Origin: Bin5 sp022821545
GTDB lineage: Bacteria; Chloroflexota; Anaerolineae; Caldilineales; Caldilineaceae
Length of the DNA: 64,000 nt
NCBI GenBank assembly: GCA_963664085.2
Contig: CAXXLO010000002.1
Location: 434,001 to 498,000 of the forward strand
Direction of reading: 5' to 3'
The notes under the pieces were generated by a model. That model made no database searches, had not been told where the DNA came from, and saw nothing but the letters and a program-made list of their open reading frames with translations. Each line of letters begins with the position of its first letter. The first letter of the stretch is position 1. Below are positions 54,169-63,170 of this stretch, one piece after another. A program made the translations under genes and the position numbers.

Positions 54169-55320
54169 TCAGCGAGAGCCAAGTCGGAGATATTTGAGTT
54201 CGGGAATGTGCTCCAATCGCGGCGGCTGGCCATCTCCACCGAAAGTGAGCTGCTTCCGTTCGACTTTAAGTGTCGCGCACTCAATGTTTACGCCGACTTG
54301 CCCTTCAATCTCACTAGCGAGTTTCACAAGTGTCGGCTCCCAATTTCCCGCCTTGGCCCGTGTTTTGGGGCTTAATTCCGTCCAACCGCACCACCAGTCC
54401 TCCGGTGCCAGTATCTGTACAACGGGAGGCTGTTCTGCAGAAACCGTCACATTGAAACGATTCTCTGCCTCTCTGGCAATTGCATCTTGGTTCGCTTGCA
54501 CAAGCGCCGCATAGCGTAGACCTTGAATCATAGCTGCTAAGGGTGTCTCCCCACGGCTTCCGTTTCTTTGCATTACCTTCATTTCAATGATCATGAGGCG
54601 ACCATCTCTAGTTATACCGAGAAGGTCAATCTCGCCTGGGTCCTGGTTGGATTGAGGAGCCTTGAAAGGAAACTGATAGTCGAGGAGGCAAAACTGACTG
54701 CAGTCGGGTCGCGGCCAAGAATTCTTGAGGTTCCAGAGCGCCATTGTTAGGTGCTCCTCGTAACGTTTACAGTTTTTTTTGCCTGTAGGAACTCCGTTAT
54801 GTCCGACAAAATAGGTCGTGCGACGTGGCGCACACTTTTGCAGACTTATGTATTCTGCACAAAGTACAACCGACTTTACCTTTGCAATGTCTTGGGCGAG
54901 ATTTTTTAACCTTTTGCGAGGCGGGGTACATTTCCCTTCCTTGTGAAGGTATGGAAACTCCTCCGCCGTAAACAAGCACTGCTGAATGACTCCGTGTTCT
55001 TTTGTCAGAGATGGATGATATTTGACTTGATCACTTTCCACGGAGGGTGACGGCGACATTATCACAGACTTGCTACCGGCAAAAGGAACTCGATGTCCTT
55101 TCGCCCACAGCAAAGCAGCCGCCTCTTTTGCGTCTTTCATACGGCGATATGCCGACCTCCCTTTACCGTCGATTTCTATTGAAAAGCTCTTTCGGTCTGG
55201 TCCCACAAACCCCTGAACAATTCCCGTTCCATTATGATGTAAGACAAATTCTGTTTTGTCCTCATTTGTCCAGGAGTAGCTAACTTCCTTTGTTGTCAAA
55301 GCCCGTTTATTTTGGGACAT
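54169..55320 (-). CDS. PD-(D/E)XK-like nuclease domain protein, unidentified
   Basis: 383 residues from ATG 55320 (GGGAGGG upstream). The C-terminal half holds GEIDLLGITRDGRLMIIEMKV (in pieces, about 227-247), the Asp...Glu-x-Lys spacing of PD-(D/E)XK nucleases, then a helix (AAMIQGLRYAALVQAN). The N-terminal half has many Lys and Cys and no known family. GC content looks lower than in the neighbours. It lies 137 bases after the DUF262 gene on the same strand. Together they resemble a restriction-type defence pair, but the nuclease call rests on one motif. Confidence 0.65.
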   Translation of the reverse strand: MSQNKRALTTKEVSYSWTNEDKTEFVLHHNGTGIVQGFVGPDRKSFSIEIDGKGRSAYRRMKDAKEAAALLWAKGHRVPFAGSKSVIMSPSPSVESDQVKYHPSLTKEHGVIQQCLFTAEEFPYLHKEGKCTPPRKRLKNLAQDIAKVKSVVLCAEYISLQKCAPRRTTYFVGHNGVPTGKKNCKRYEEHLTMALWNLKNSWPRPDCSQFCLLDYQFPFKAPQSNQDPGEIDLLGITRDGRLMIIEMKVMQRNGSRGETPLAAMIQGLRYAALVQANQDAIAREAENRFNVTVSAEQPPVVQILAPEDWWCGWTELSPKTRAKAGNWEPTLVKLASEIEGQVGVNIECATLKVERKQLTFGGDGQPPRLEHIPELKYLRLGSR

Positions 55321-55457
55321 GCTTACCCTCCCCCGCAATAAGTAGAATCATTCGGCATATGATTTGGCGGAACTAAAGCGATTCTGCCCTAGTCCTATCG
55401 CTATCCCATTGGGCTGCTGGAACAATGGTTTCTGGTGATGCTGATCTTGATCATGAC

Positions 55458-57416
55458 TCAAGCTGCCACTTTAGTCATGGCTAAGATCTCGTCCTGAATA
55501 TAAGATTTTAAGTCTTCGGTAGACGTGAAGAACCTGTATCCAGCTTGGTTGACAGCCTTCTCAACTTCTAAATCTTCGTCGATAAGCAAGACGACCGGCT
55601 GACTGTATCCTTGCTGGATGCCTTCGGGCCAAGCCAAGTCAAGGACAAGCTGCAGTTCGCCGGTACTTTCGTCCATCAGCTCGTAACTGAACTCGCCCTC
55701 CGGTAGTCCTTGTTCGACAATCCAGACGTTCATGTCGAGCAAAACCTGTTCTTCTTCTGAGTTTACGATACCTCCAAGGGGTTTCGTTGGGTCGGGTTCT
55801 TCATGTGCCAGATGCAGTTCGGAGAGAGTACCCGACTCCAAAGAGTTAAGGAAGCGATTGGCCGATGCAGCAAGGAGGTTCCTTCGTTCGTCAAGGAATG
55901 AAAGATAATTTTCGAGTTTCCATAACTCAGAGTCCATTGGAATCCAGTGAGACTCCAGCACACCTGGGTGTTCTCTTGCGTATCTTTCGAGGTAGACCGT
56001 CGGACACTGATTTGAAATCTTTAGGTTGCTATCCTGAGTCAAGAAAGTAAAGTTCGCGATCTGATTAACTTGCGATCTAACATATCCTTTGTCATACAAT
56101 AGCGATTTCGGGAAGATGTGGTGAAGATGAAGATTGGTGCCGCGTCCGAGTAGATTGTTGGTCAACTCGACTCCTGATTCCCAATCGCGGGCGTGCTGGA
56201 CCCGTGCGAGCATATAAAGCATGGGATAGAAACGCGCACTTACACTCCATCCTATGAAGTCAGAGGGAACAAGATCGAGGTTTCCTCGGCTCCTACGGAG
56301 CAACTCGATCAATTGGTCAAGGCCATTCTCCGTGTCTTCGATAGCTTCCAGATCCTGATTCAATACAGTTTCAGTTTGACTGGAGTAACGCCCCCACAAT
56401 AGAGTGTGAATATACCAGAAAAGAATCCTATCTCGTTCTCGAAAATTTCCAATCTTTCCCCCGCGCTGATCCAAATATCTGACCATTAGCGGGAATGCGT
56501 ACTTGCTCCCAAGCACTCGATCGTGGTCAAGTCCGAGACGTGAAGATACCAAATTTAGCAGATAGTCAATGGATTTCTTTGCCTTTCTAAGTCCCTCTTG
56601 GAATTCGTCTGCGGTAATCCCTTCAAGGGCATCAAATCGCGCTTCTCCCGTTACGATTGCATTTACACAACGAAGCAGCCAGTCCAGGTTGAAATTGAAC
56701 CCGGCTTCTCTCCACTTAGTTAGCTTACTTTGCATCTCTGATCTAGCCTCTGGCCACTTAGCGCACACTTTCGCTAATGCAAGATCCCCTTTAGAGAGAC
56801 GTGTCCCTCCGCTGTTGACTTTGTTGAAAATGTCCACTACTACGTCGATATCTTTGTCCGTTCCGGTCACCTCTTCTATGTGCAAATCTACATCCTTAAT
56901 GTTCACGATAGCGTTCATCCGGTTAGTATAGGTTTCTATTTTAGGGGATAGATCAGGGCGTTCGTTCAACTTCATCATGAATGGGGTAATAAATGGGGCG
57001 ATACCTTTCTGCATCAGTTCAGTGACGCTGACCCAGAGGGGATTGTCCCTCATTCTTACAGGGCCATAGAATTCAAAGGATTCACTTTCAATGTTGAAGA
57101 AAAGCCCTATAAATATCTCTTGTCTGCCATCAAAAAAAGCTGGAGATTTCCCACGAATGATACCGTACAGGGAGGTCATCCGCTGCTGCCCGTCCAAAAT
57201 CAGTTTTACCGTGCCGGCAGGAAGAGGCATATCTCCCCGGCGTGTGGCATTTTCGGTTCTAGTTTGCCACACCAGCAGGCTGCCCACAGGGTACTTACGG
57301 TATAAAGAGTTCATTAGGTCGCGTACTTGGTTTCGGTTCCAAACATAGCCTCGCTGGAATTCGGGAAGAGCCATTGCGCCTTCATCTATTTGGTCGAGAA
57401 TTGTGCTGATCTTCAT
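55458..57416 (-). CDS. DUF262 and DUF1524 (GmrSD-like) protein
   Basis: 652 residues, GGAG before the ATG. The N-terminal DUF262/ParB-like NTPase part has LPEFQRGYVWNRNQVRDLM (about 17-35) and LILDGQQRM (about 72-80, the family's DGQQR). The C-terminal DUF1524 HNH part has LHLHHIFPKSLL (about 427-438) with the nuclease His pair and NQIANFTFL. GmrSD enzymes are type IV restriction systems that use NTP and cut modified phage DNA. Here both parts are on one chain. The last 120 residues are an added acidic domain I do not recognise. Less GC-rich than the surroundings. Confidence 0.85.
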   Translation of the reverse strand: MKISTILDQIDEGAMALPEFQRGYVWNRNQVRDLMNSLYRKYPVGSLLVWQTRTENATRRGDMPLPAGTVKLILDGQQRMTSLYGIIRGKSPAFFDGRQEIFIGLFFNIESESFEFYGPVRMRDNPLWVSVTELMQKGIAPFITPFMMKLNERPDLSPKIETYTNRMNAIVNIKDVDLHIEEVTGTDKDIDVVVDIFNKVNSGGTRLSKGDLALAKVCAKWPEARSEMQSKLTKWREAGFNFNLDWLLRCVNAIVTGEARFDALEGITADEFQEGLRKAKKSIDYLLNLVSSRLGLDHDRVLGSKYAFPLMVRYLDQRGGKIGNFRERDRILFWYIHTLLWGRYSSQTETVLNQDLEAIEDTENGLDQLIELLRRSRGNLDLVPSDFIGWSVSARFYPMLYMLARVQHARDWESGVELTNNLLGRGTNLHLHHIFPKSLLYDKGYVRSQVNQIANFTFLTQDSNLKISNQCPTVYLERYAREHPGVLESHWIPMDSELWKLENYLSFLDERRNLLAASANRFLNSLESGTLSELHLAHEEPDPTKPLGGIVNSEEEQVLLDMNVWIVEQGLPEGEFSYELMDESTGELQLVLDLAWPEGIQQGYSQPVVLLIDEDLEVEKAVNQAGYRFFTSTEDLKSYIQDEILAMTKVAA

Positions 57417-57520
57417 AGGTCATCTCCGTAAAAGTGCTGTGGCAGAAATGGTCGTGCAATTACATCCTGTATACAGGCCTGCTTCTAACGAATTGTCAAC
57501 TTTGACTTTAACCCCTTCAT

Positions 57521-57742
57521 TCACATCTCGATAATCGTCCCCCCATCACTACCCCGCCGCGCGAACAACGCCCCCAAATCATACTTCCCCCCGCACTCCG
57601 GGCACGTCGTCGTCGACGCCTCCTTCAAATAATCATCATCAAAATTGTTCAATAACAGATTGATCGACGGGCGGTACCAGTCCTCACAAACGTGTCCGCA
57701 ACCGGGACAGGTAACGGTGATCTCCCTCGGTGGCGATGTCAT
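57521..57742 (-). CDS. Small zinc-ribbon protein
   Basis: 73 residues with two Cys-x-x-Cys pairs (CPGCGHVC near 12 and CPECGG near 48) that would hold one zinc. Between them is a helical stretch (NLLLNNFDDDYLKEAS). It overlaps the MFS gene upstream by four bases (ATGA), so it is coupled to it. The family and role are unknown. Confidence 0.7.
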   Translation of the reverse strand: MTSPPREITVTCPGCGHVCEDWYRPSINLLLNNFDDDYLKEASTTTCPECGGKYDLGALFARRGSDGGTIIEM

Positions 57743-59013
57743 GCCTCCTCATCCGCCCGCGCCTCGTGCAGCGCGCCCAGCCGCAGCAGCTGCGGCGACA
57801 GCGCCGCCGCCCCCGCCACCACCAGGATCGTCCCAATCCCCCCGCTCACGACCGAAATCACCGGCCCGAACCACTGCGCCACCAGCCCCGACTCAAATCC
57901 GCCCAGCTCATTTGACGCCCCGATGAAAATGCCGCTCACCGCCGATACCCGGCCCCGCATCCGGTCCGGCGTCAGAAGCTGCGTCAGCGTCTGCCGCACC
58001 ACCATACTGATGTTGTCCAGCGCGCCCGTCAGAAACAGCATCGCCCACGAGAGCGCGAAGTTCTGCGAAAAGCCGAAAACGATCGTCGCCACGCCAAAGC
58101 CGGCCACCGCCAGCAGCAGCCCGCGTCCCGCCCGCTTCATCGGCGGCAGATAGACCATCGACAACGCCATGCAGAACGCCCCCACCGCCGGCGCCGCCCG
58201 CAGATAGCCGAACCCCGTCGCGCCCACATTCAGAATATCCTCGGCAAAGATCGGCAGCAGATAGACCGCCCCGCCCAGCAGCACCGCAAACAGGTCCAGC
58301 GCCATGATCGTGAACAGAATTCGTTTGTCCCACACAAACCGGATCCCGCCCAGCAGCGTCTGCCAGCTGGCCGGTTCCGGCTTTTCATCCAAGGGCCGGA
58401 ACCGGATGCGAGTCAGGATAAATGCCAGCCACAGCGAACTCGCCGCAGCCACAAAATAGGCGCTCTGCACGCTGACCGCAACCACAAAGCCGCCCAGGGC
58501 CGGCCCCACCACCGACGCGATGTGCATCAGGCTCATGTTCCACGTAACCGCATTCGGGAAGACCTCCGCCGGCACCAGTTGGGGCAGCAGCGCCGTCCGC
58601 GCCGGGCGTCCCACCGTCATCGCGCACGCGTCCAGGAACAGCAGCGCGTACATCCACGCGATCGGCCCCTCCGTTACGGAGAAGAAGGCCAGCGCCAGCG
58701 ACGTCGCCGTCATCCCCAGCAAGCTGAATATCGACAACCGCCGCCGTTCATAACGGTCCGCCAGCAACCCCGCAGGCAGCGCCAGCACCATCAGCGGAAG
58801 CGCCTGCGCCAGCCCCACCAGCCCCAGCGAGAGCGCCTCTCCCGTACGCTGGTACATCTCCCATGCGATCGCAATGCTCTGGATATAGGTTCCCATACGC
58901 GCCACCAGCCAGCCGACAACGTACAGCCGGTAGTCGTGTATGCGAAAAGCTGCATAGGGGTCGTGCGAACGGGACAAAAGAAAGACTCCGGTGGACGGAT
59001 GGGCAGGCCCCAT
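57739..59013 (-). CDS. MFS transporter (EntS/MFS_3-like exporter)
   Basis: 424 residues from ATG 59013; a GTG at 59064 would add 17. About 12 helices. Motif A-like GLLADRYERRRLSIFSLLG lies near 83, and FRIHDYRLYVVGWLVARMGT at the N-terminus is typical of the MFS_3 group, which exports siderophores, macrolides or metals. MVVRQTLTQLLTPDRMRGRVSAV (about 350) is the group's conserved C-terminal loop. No siderophore genes adjoin. It is followed, with an overlap, by the zinc-ribbon gene. Confidence 0.87.
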   Translation of the reverse strand: MGPAHPSTGVFLLSRSHDPYAAFRIHDYRLYVVGWLVARMGTYIQSIAIAWEMYQRTGEALSLGLVGLAQALPLMVLALPAGLLADRYERRRLSIFSLLGMTATSLALAFFSVTEGPIAWMYALLFLDACAMTVGRPARTALLPQLVPAEVFPNAVTWNMSLMHIASVVGPALGGFVVAVSVQSAYFVAAASSLWLAFILTRIRFRPLDEKPEPASWQTLLGGIRFVWDKRILFTIMALDLFAVLLGGAVYLLPIFAEDILNVGATGFGYLRAAPAVGAFCMALSMVYLPPMKRAGRGLLLAVAGFGVATIVFGFSQNFALSWAMLFLTGALDNISMVVRQTLTQLLTPDRMRGRVSAVSGIFIGASNELGGFESGLVAQWFGPVISVVSGGIGTILVVAGAAALSPQLLRLGALHEARADEEA

Positions 59014-59079
59014 TGAACGCCAAAACGCCCCGCTTGTCCAACCGGACACCGGGCGCGGCAGCACACTAAAAGCTATCCA

Positions 59080-60453
59080 CTATCCCCCGCAGTCATCCCC
59101 CGCAGTCATCCCCCCAATCATCACCCCGTCCACCCGAATCGTCGGCGACCCCAGCGCGCCCATCATCGGCACGAAGGTCAAGTCGTTGCCGACCGCCTTG
59201 ACATTGTGCAGCAGCTCCTGCATCGGCAGCGCGATCGTTACCTCGTTAACGGGATGGCTGAGCTCGCCATTCTCGATCCAATAGCCCTTCGCCGAGATCG
59301 AATAATCGCCGCTGATCGGGTTGATGCTGGCTGTGTTCATCACGCTCTCCACGTACAAACCCTGTTCCACCCCGCCGATCACCTCCTCCGGCGTCTCCTG
59401 GCCCGGCTGGAAGTAGAAGTTGCTCGCGTCCAGCGTCGGCATGGCGGAGTGGGAGCGGCGGTTGGCGTTGCCCGTCGAACTGGCCGTGCCGTCGCGCGTG
59501 GCCGTGTAATGGTCATGCAGCGCCGTCTGCAGGACCCCCTCATCGATCAGCCGCGTCGCCGCCGTCGGCACGCCCTCGTCGTCAAACGGCCGCGTCGCGA
59601 TCCCGCCCGGCAGCCGCCCGTTGTCCAGCACGGTGACCATGTCCGCAGCCACAGTCTCACCGATCTTTCCTTCCAGGAAGGACCGATTGCGCTGCATCGC
59701 GTCCGCGCCCAGCGCCCGCGAAAGCGCGCCCAGCACGCTCGTCGCCGCCATCGGCGAGTAGACCACCGACGCCCGCTGCGTCGGCACGGGCCTGCCCCCC
59801 AACATCCCCACCGCCTTGCGCGCCGCGTCTTTGCCAACCGCCGTCGGCTTGAAGTCGGCCAGCCGCGAGCCAAAATCGAATCCGAACGCCACTGACCGGT
59901 CGTTTTCATCCGCGGCCATCGCCATCACAAAGCCGCCGATGAAACTCTTGTCGTAACTGCCGGCGACGCCCTTGGAGTTCGCAACTGCCACGGTCCCGTA
60001 CTGGCTAATTAGCGTGCAGCGATTTGTCAGCACGACGCGCTCGTCATAGCGCAAAGCCGCCTTCTCAATCCGCCGCGCCATCTCAACTTTGCGCCCGATC
60101 GGCAAGTCGACAATCGCCTGATCGTAGACCTCCAGATCATCCTCCCCGAGCGGCTGCGGCGCCGGCAGAGATCGGAACTCGTCGCCGTCCGCGACGTCAG
60201 CCAGGCTGGCCGCCGCCTCGATCGTCTTCCCGATACTGCCCGCCCCAAAGTCGGACGTGTAGGCATAGCCCATCTTCCCGTCCCGGACCACCCGCACGCC
60301 CAGCCCCTTCGAGCCCGCCTGCGAAAGCTTCTCCACCTCTCCCCGGTCTACATTGACCGACGTATTCTGTCCCACACTGATATACGCTTCCGCCTCCACA
60401 CCCCGCTCAACCGCCTGGGAAACCACATCCTTTGCAAATTCAAGATAATCCAC
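59080..60453 (-). CDS. tldE: TldD/PmbA family protease, TldE subunit
   Basis: 457 residues. The pattern NVDRGEVEKLSQAGSKGLGVRV (about 34-55) opens the U62 family, and the C-terminal half has GIATRPFDDEGVPT (about 285) and SGDYSISAKGYWIENGELSHPVNEVTI (in pieces, about 379-406). It lacks the HEACGH metal motif, so this is the inactive partner. TldD/E is an exported-peptide and RiPP-maturing metalloprotease that cuts unfolded peptides. The partner tldD lies 78 bases upstream. No RiPP precursor gene is obvious in the window. Confidence 0.92.
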   Translation of the reverse strand: MDYLEFAKDVVSQAVERGVEAEAYISVGQNTSVNVDRGEVEKLSQAGSKGLGVRVVRDGKMGYAYTSDFGAGSIGKTIEAAASLADVADGDEFRSLPAPQPLGEDDLEVYDQAIVDLPIGRKVEMARRIEKAALRYDERVVLTNRCTLISQYGTVAVANSKGVAGSYDKSFIGGFVMAMAADENDRSVAFGFDFGSRLADFKPTAVGKDAARKAVGMLGGRPVPTQRASVVYSPMAATSVLGALSRALGADAMQRNRSFLEGKIGETVAADMVTVLDNGRLPGGIATRPFDDEGVPTAATRLIDEGVLQTALHDHYTATRDGTASSTGNANRRSHSAMPTLDASNFYFQPGQETPEEVIGGVEQGLYVESVMNTASINPISGDYSISAKGYWIENGELSHPVNEVTIALPMQELLHNVKAVGNDLTFVPMMGALGSPTIRVDGVMIGGMTAGDDCGG

Positions 60454-60531
60454 GTCTATACTCCTCGTCCCGCCCCAAAAGGCTCAGGCTTATCTGATGT
60501 CTCAACACTCTGACCACCGTCCACTGCCATT

Positions 60532-61920
60532 TCACTCCGTGCCGCCAACCGTCAGCTTCGGCACGCGCACCGTCGGCTGGCCGACGCTCACCCGCGCCCA
60601 CTGCCCCTTGCCGCACATGCCCCGCCCCAGATCCAGCGACATGTCGGTGCCAATCATATCGATCAGTCGCAGCGTCTCCGGCCCGTTGCCGACCAGCGTC
60701 GCGCCCCGCACCGGAGCCGTCAGCTTGCCGTTCTCGATCAGCCACCCTTCGGTAACCGTGAAAACGTAGTCGCCGCGACCGATCTCCACCTGGCCGCCGC
60801 CCAGCCTCTTGGCATACAGACCCTTTTTCACGGAGCCGATGATCTCGTCCGGATCGTGCGGGCCCGCGTCTATATAGGTATTCGTCATGCGCGGCATCGG
60901 CATGTCCCGAAACGACTGGCGCCGCCCATTGCCCGTTGACGCCCGGCCGGCCCGCCGCGCTTCCGTCAGGTCCCACATATACTCCTTCAGAATGCCGTTT
61001 TCGATCAGCACAGTCCGGTTCGTGGGCGCGCCCTCGTCATCGAAGCGCATTGTTCCCCGCCGGCCCGGGATCGTACCGTCGTCATAAGCGGTCAGGAAGT
61101 CCGGCCCCACTTTTTCGCCCACCAGCCCCGTGTAGGCCGATGCGCCCTTGGTAATAAAGTCGGCCTCCATACAGTGGCCGCAGGCCTCGTGGAAGAGAAC
61201 GCCCCCCCAACCGTTATTGATTACGACCGGCATCTCTCCGGCGGGCGCCGGCCTCGCGTCCAACATCAGAAGCGCCGTATCAGCCGCTGCCGGCATCATC
61301 GCCACCGGATCTCGATCATCGAAGAACTCCAACCCGACCTGCCCTCCGACCCCAGTGGCACTGGACTGGCGCACCTCCCCCTTCTGAGCCGCCACCTGCC
61401 CCTGAAACTCGATGAAGGCGCGGTCGTCCTCCGCCCAAACACCCTCGGTATTGTAAACCCATACCCGGCGCCGCGTCTCCGTGTAGCCGCACTGCACGCT
61501 GACAATATACGGGCTGTGCCCTCGAGTGACCTCATCCATCTGCCGCAGAATACCGGCCTTCTCCTGCGTGGACATCTCTTCGAACGGGCGCTCGATCCGC
61601 GATACGACCGGACTCTCCCGCTTTGTCAGATCGGCGCACACCTGCGAGTTGTTTGCGTTTTCGGCCGCGGCCGCCGCAACCCCGGCCGCCTCTATCAGCG
61701 ACTCCTCCGTAAGATCATCGGTGTAGGCGTAGGCCGCGTTGTTCCCATAAAAGACCCTTACGCCCCCTCCGACGTCGTTGCCCTGCGTAGCCTTTTCCAG
61801 ACGGCCTTCGTCCAGGATCAGGGAAAGACTCTCCTTATTCTCCAAATAGACTTCTGCCAGGTCGGCGCCTTTCGTGAGCCCGGCGTCCAACACCCGGCGG
61901 ATCGATTCAATGGGAAGCAT
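60532..61920 (-). CDS. tldD: TldD metalloprotease subunit
   Basis: 462 residues from ATG 61920 (AGGAGA six bases upstream). The zinc-binding LFHEACGHCMEADF lies near 240-253. GRRGTMRFDDEGAPTNRTVLIENGILKEYM (in pieces, about 286) and SVKKGLYAKRLGGGQVEIGRGDYVFTVTEGWLIENGKLT (in pieces, about 360-400) are the conserved C-terminal blocks. It is the catalytic partner of TldE; together they form a heterodimer that encloses the active site. The pair are in order tldD-tldE, as in many bacteria. Confidence 0.94.
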   Translation of the reverse strand: MLPIESIRRVLDAGLTKGADLAEVYLENKESLSLILDEGRLEKATQGNDVGGGVRVFYGNNAAYAYTDDLTEESLIEAAGVAAAAAENANNSQVCADLTKRESPVVSRIERPFEEMSTQEKAGILRQMDEVTRGHSPYIVSVQCGYTETRRRVWVYNTEGVWAEDDRAFIEFQGQVAAQKGEVRQSSATGVGGQVGLEFFDDRDPVAMMPAAADTALLMLDARPAPAGEMPVVINNGWGGVLFHEACGHCMEADFITKGASAYTGLVGEKVGPDFLTAYDDGTIPGRRGTMRFDDEGAPTNRTVLIENGILKEYMWDLTEARRAGRASTGNGRRQSFRDMPMPRMTNTYIDAGPHDPDEIIGSVKKGLYAKRLGGGQVEIGRGDYVFTVTEGWLIENGKLTAPVRGATLVGNGPETLRLIDMIGTDMSLDLGRGMCGKGQWARVSVGQPTVRVPKLTVGGTE

Positions 61921-61964
61921 AGGTTCTCCTGTCAATTCAATCTGAGCAGTCTGTGGATAGAGGC

Positions 61965-62780
61965 CTAATTGGAAACCTGATTCAAGCGCTGCACGTCCTC
62001 TTCATCCAGCGCCAGCGTCAGCGCCTCCAGATTCTGCCGCAAATGGTCGCGGTTCGTCGACATCGGGATCGTCACCACCTCCGGCTGCCGCGTCAGCCAG
62101 CGAACTGCTACCTGCGCCGCCGACGCGCCGTGCTTGCGCGCCACCGCCTTAACCGTCTCATCCTGCATCACGCCGTCCTTCAGCGGACAGTACGCGGTGA
62201 GAACAACGTTGTTCTCCTGGCAGTAGCGCAGCAGCCCGTTCTCCTCCGGCTCGCGCGAGTAAAGATTGTAGCGCACCTGGTTCGTCACAACCGGCGTTGC
62301 GCACAGCTCCTGCGCCTCGCGCAGCAGCGCAACGTCAAAGTTGCTCACCCCAACACGCTTCACGCGGCCATCCGCCGCCGCCCGGTTAAGCGCCCTGAAG
62401 CTCTCCTCCAGCGGCACTTCCGGGTTGGGCCAGTGAATGAGGTACATGTCGGCATAATCCGTCTGCAAATGTTCCAGGCTGCGGTCCAGCGCCCGTAACA
62501 GATCGTCGTAGCGTAAATTGTCGGCCAATACCTTGGTTGTCAGAAAAATCTCCTCACGCGCGAAATCCTGCATCGCCCGCCCCACCAGCTCCTCGCAATG
62601 ACCGACCCCGTACATCTCCGCCGTGTCGATATGCGTATACCCCATCGCGATCGCATCCCGGATAATGGCGACCATCTCATCATCCCGCGAATAGTCGCGG
62701 CTGCGGCCGCCCCCCATCTGCCATGTGCCCAATCCCAATACGGGAAGACGTCCACCATCATTGAGCGTCAGAGTCTCCAT
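61965..62780 (-). CDS. Aldo/keto reductase
   Basis: 271 residues. The tetrad is visible: Asp in HIDTAEMYGVG with Tyr four residues on (about 52-57), Lys in LTTKVLADN (about 81) and His in YLIHWPNPE (about 119). GVSNFDVALL (about 157) and the NADPH-binding IPMSTNRDHLRQNLEAL (about 236) follow. It reduces carbonyl groups with NADPH. The ATG at 62780 has a weak site. TATACT on the minus strand (62875-62870) may be its -10 box. It follows no clear pathway here. Confidence 0.92.
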   Translation of the reverse strand: METLTLNDGGRLPVLGLGTWQMGGGRSRDYSRDDEMVAIIRDAIAMGYTHIDTAEMYGVGHCEELVGRAMQDFAREEIFLTTKVLADNLRYDDLLRALDRSLEHLQTDYADMYLIHWPNPEVPLEESFRALNRAAADGRVKRVGVSNFDVALLREAQELCATPVVTNQVRYNLYSREPEENGLLRYCQENNVVLTAYCPLKDGVMQDETVKAVARKHGASAAQVAVRWLTRQPEVVTIPMSTNRDHLRQNLEALTLALDEEDVQRLNQVSN

Positions 62781-63037
62781 TTTCAGCTATTCTCCTTGCG
62801 CGTCGCTTCTACCGCCTCAAAAGGGAGCGCCGGCGGAGTGCCTGCGCAACCTGTCCCTTACTCCAGCAAAGTATACGCCACTGGACAGGATTTCAGAATT
62901 TTCCAGCCGTTCTTACGCAGATGCCGTCCAAACCTGCCCTGCCCGGACCGGAGCTTTCCCCGCCACCTGGAGGCATGCAACAACTCTATCTCACATATGA
63001 CGGGTAAGACCCTCCATTGTCAGGAAAACGTCAGACA

Positions 63038-63083
63038 GTTCGGTTTGTTCGGTATTGACAGAACAAACCGAACGCACTACTAT
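63038..63083 (+). promoter_or_regulatory. Strong promoter embedded in a 13-bp-arm palindromic operator
   Basis: GTTCGGTTTGTTC (63038-63050) and GAACAAACCGAAC (63061-63073) are perfect inverted arms around 10 bases. The spacer ends in TTGACA (63055-63060), and TACTAT follows at 63078-63083, 17 bases later. A dimeric repressor (TetR- or PadR-like) on this palindrome would cover the -35 box. It drives the ABC gene at 63171. Confidence 0.85.
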
Positions 63084-63096
63084 TGGCAGCATCCTT

Positions 63097-63126
63097 TGCA
63101 GTGGCAGCGACTGCAGTGGCAGCGAC
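63097..63126. repeat. 15-bp tandem repeat in the leader of the ABC gene
   Basis: TGCAGTGGCAGCGAC occurs twice head to tail (63097-63111 and 63112-63126), between the promoter and the ribosome binding site of the ABC gene. It lies in the transcribed leader and may be slippage-generated. Confidence 0.8.
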
Positions 63127-63170
63127 TCGCAAACGATCGGCACATACGCCTGTATGTAAGGAGCAACAGA

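Noticed and set aside
63097..63126. CRISPR-like repeat
   Set aside because: Two directly adjoining 15-bp units without spacers; no cas genes in the window.
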